The position numbers and the translations under genes were made by a program. The notes under the pieces were generated by a model that saw only the letters and a list, made by a program, of their open reading frames with translations, made no database searches and was not told where the DNA came from. From CAZCGA01 sp964498075 (GTDB lineage: Bacteria > Desulfobacterota > Binatia > HRBIN30), in NCBI GenBank assembly GCA_964498075.1, contig CAZCGA010000238.1, forward strand, positions 1 through 6,538: 6,538 nucleotides of DNA. The letters are read 5' to 3'. Positions within the stretch are counted from its first letter, which is position 1. Every line of letters begins with the position of its first letter. Positions 6,019-6,538 of the stretch are shown piece by piece.

Positions 6019-6033
6019 AGCTAGGCGTTGCCC
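5971..6033 (+). repeat. attC site closing cassette 2
   Basis: R''-like GCCGAAC (5971-5977) and R'-like GTTGCCC (6027-6033) share the AAC/GTT pairing. The stem is AGCTTC (5981-5986) with GAAGCT (6017-6022) and GGCGCGC (5992-5998) with GCGCGCC (6007-6013). Bulged bases lie between them on the left arm (around C5987 and G5989), and the loop is a short 8 nt. The total of 63 nt equals the compact ~60-bp attC class. The stop codon of the cassette 2 ORF (6016-6018) lies inside the right arm. Confidence 0.7.
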
Positions 6034-6065
6034 GGTGCGCTGTCGTCCGCCCGGTCCTTCTCGCC

Positions 6066-6538
6066 TCACATCCGGAACACGCCGAACGTGTCGGCGCCCC
6101 TCACCACGTTGTTGAACGCCGCGCTGAGGGCGATGCCGAGGACGGTGCGCGTGTCGCGCGGGTCGATGACGCCGTCGTCCCAGATGCGGGCGGTGGCGTA
6201 GAAGGCGTTCGACTCCTGCGCGATCTGCTGCTCCACCATCTGCCGCACCATCTTGTCTTCGTCTTCGTTGTACGGCTGTCCGGCGCGCTCGGCGGCGCCG
6301 CGGCGGACGATGGACATCACGCCCGCCAGCTGCTCCGGACCCATGACAGCGATCTTGTGGTTCGGCCAGGTGAACAGGAAACGCGGATCGTAGGCCCGGC
6401 CACACATGCCGTAGTTGCCGGCGCCGTAGGAGCTGCCGATCATCACCGTGAACATCGGCACGGTCGAGTTCGACACCGCGTTGATCATCTTGGCGCCGTC
6501 CTTGATGATGCCCCCGCGCTCGTATTGCGTACCGACCA
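6066..6538 (-). CDS. mccB: 3-Methylcrotonyl-CoA carboxylase beta (carboxyltransferase) subunit, C-terminal part (5'-truncated by window)
   Basis: The last 156 residues are visible and the frame is open to the right edge. The stretch INAVSNSTVPMFTVMIGSSY, GAGNYGMCGRAYDPRFLF, then AVMGPEQLAG is the C-terminal carboxyltransferase domain of MccB-type beta subunits. The segment ARIWDDGVIDPRDTRTVLG and the terminal FGVFRM are typical of this family and less so of propionyl-CoA carboxylase beta. The subunit transfers CO2 from carboxybiotin on the alpha subunit to 3-methylcrotonyl-CoA, in an alpha/beta dodecamer in the cytoplasm. The stop TGA is at 6066-6068. Downstream on the same strand, after about 1.75 kb of accessory DNA, comes mccA, which in related clusters is close by or separated only by other leucine-catabolism genes. 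MccB paralogues acting on geranyl-CoA are an alternative. Confidence 0.93.
   Translation of the reverse strand, partial: VGTQYERGGIIKDGAKMINAVSNSTVPMFTVMIGSSYGAGNYGMCGRAYDPRFLFTWPNHKIAVMGPEQLAGVMSIVRRGAAERAGQPYNEDEDKMVRQMVEQQIAQESNAFYATARIWDDGVIDPRDTRTVLGIALSAAFNNVVRGADTFGVFRM

Larger units (their letters stand above)
5110..6033 (+). mobile_element. Integron-like gene cassette array without integrase (CALIN), two cassettes
   Basis: Three attC-like palindromes end with GTT boxes at 5214, 5626 and 6027, spaced 412 and 401 bp apart. Each interval contains one small plus-strand ORF that starts 21-27 nt after the preceding GTT and ends at, or inside, the following attC. That is the defining layout of integron cassettes: promoterless ORF plus one 3' attC. 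No integrase gene or attI site is in the window. The array lies opposite in orientation to mccB and mccA and ends 32 bp from the mccB stop. Alternatives are a set of unrelated hairpins, which the regular ORF spacing argues against. Confidence 0.68.

Noticed and set aside
5869..6405. Minus-strand open frame of 178 codons
   Set aside because: It is an Arg-rich shadow of mccB and of the cassette 2 ORF/attC, with no family resemblance.

Overview
The window looks like a piece of a GC-rich bacterial chromosome, probably from an environmental lineage. It carries leucine/branched acyl-CoA catabolism genes, a patatin-type lipase and integron-like gene cassettes. A deltaproteobacterial, Myxococcota, Binatota or Acidobacteria-like source is only a guess, because no marker gene is present.

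Layout. (1) 3-1499, plus strand: the C-terminal part of a patatin-like phospholipase with a long coiled-coil insertion; it enters from the left edge. (2) Converging on it across a 22-bp gap, on the minus strand, is a catabolic block read right to left: the C-terminal part of the carboxyltransferase beta subunit of 3-methylcrotonyl-CoA carboxylase (mccB, 6066-6538, runs off the right edge), the biotin carboxylase/biotin carrier alpha subunit (mccA, 2309-4312), and 22 bp later a crotonase-family enoyl-CoA hydratase, probably 3-methylglutaconyl-CoA hydratase (1522-2286). Together these cover two consecutive steps of leucine breakdown: 3-methylcrotonyl-CoA to 3-methylglutaconyl-CoA to HMG-CoA.

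(3) About 1.75 kb of accessory DNA separates mccB from mccA. From left to right it holds a frameshifted, truncated MazF/PemK-type toxin remnant; an intact ribbon-helix-helix antitoxin that overlaps it by 4 bp; a decayed fragment of an mccB-like 3' end in which about 50 bp has been flipped in place; a small 8-nt repeat cluster; and what I read as a short integron cassette array without a visible integrase (a CALIN). The array has three attC-like imperfect palindromes ending in GTT-boxes near 5214, 5626 and 6027. They delimit two cassettes of 412 and 401 bp, each with one small plus-strand ORF: a winged-helix-like protein, and a conserved-looking protein of unknown function whose stop codon lies inside its own attC.

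The carboxylase subunits must act together in one complex, so the main story is a catabolic operon whose two subunit genes are split by an accessory island carrying oppositely oriented cassettes, a broken toxin-antitoxin pair and rearranged mccB debris. The attC calls rest on hand-paired stems and ORF spacing. They are strong for 5538-5632, good for 5971-6033 and moderate for 5110-5220.
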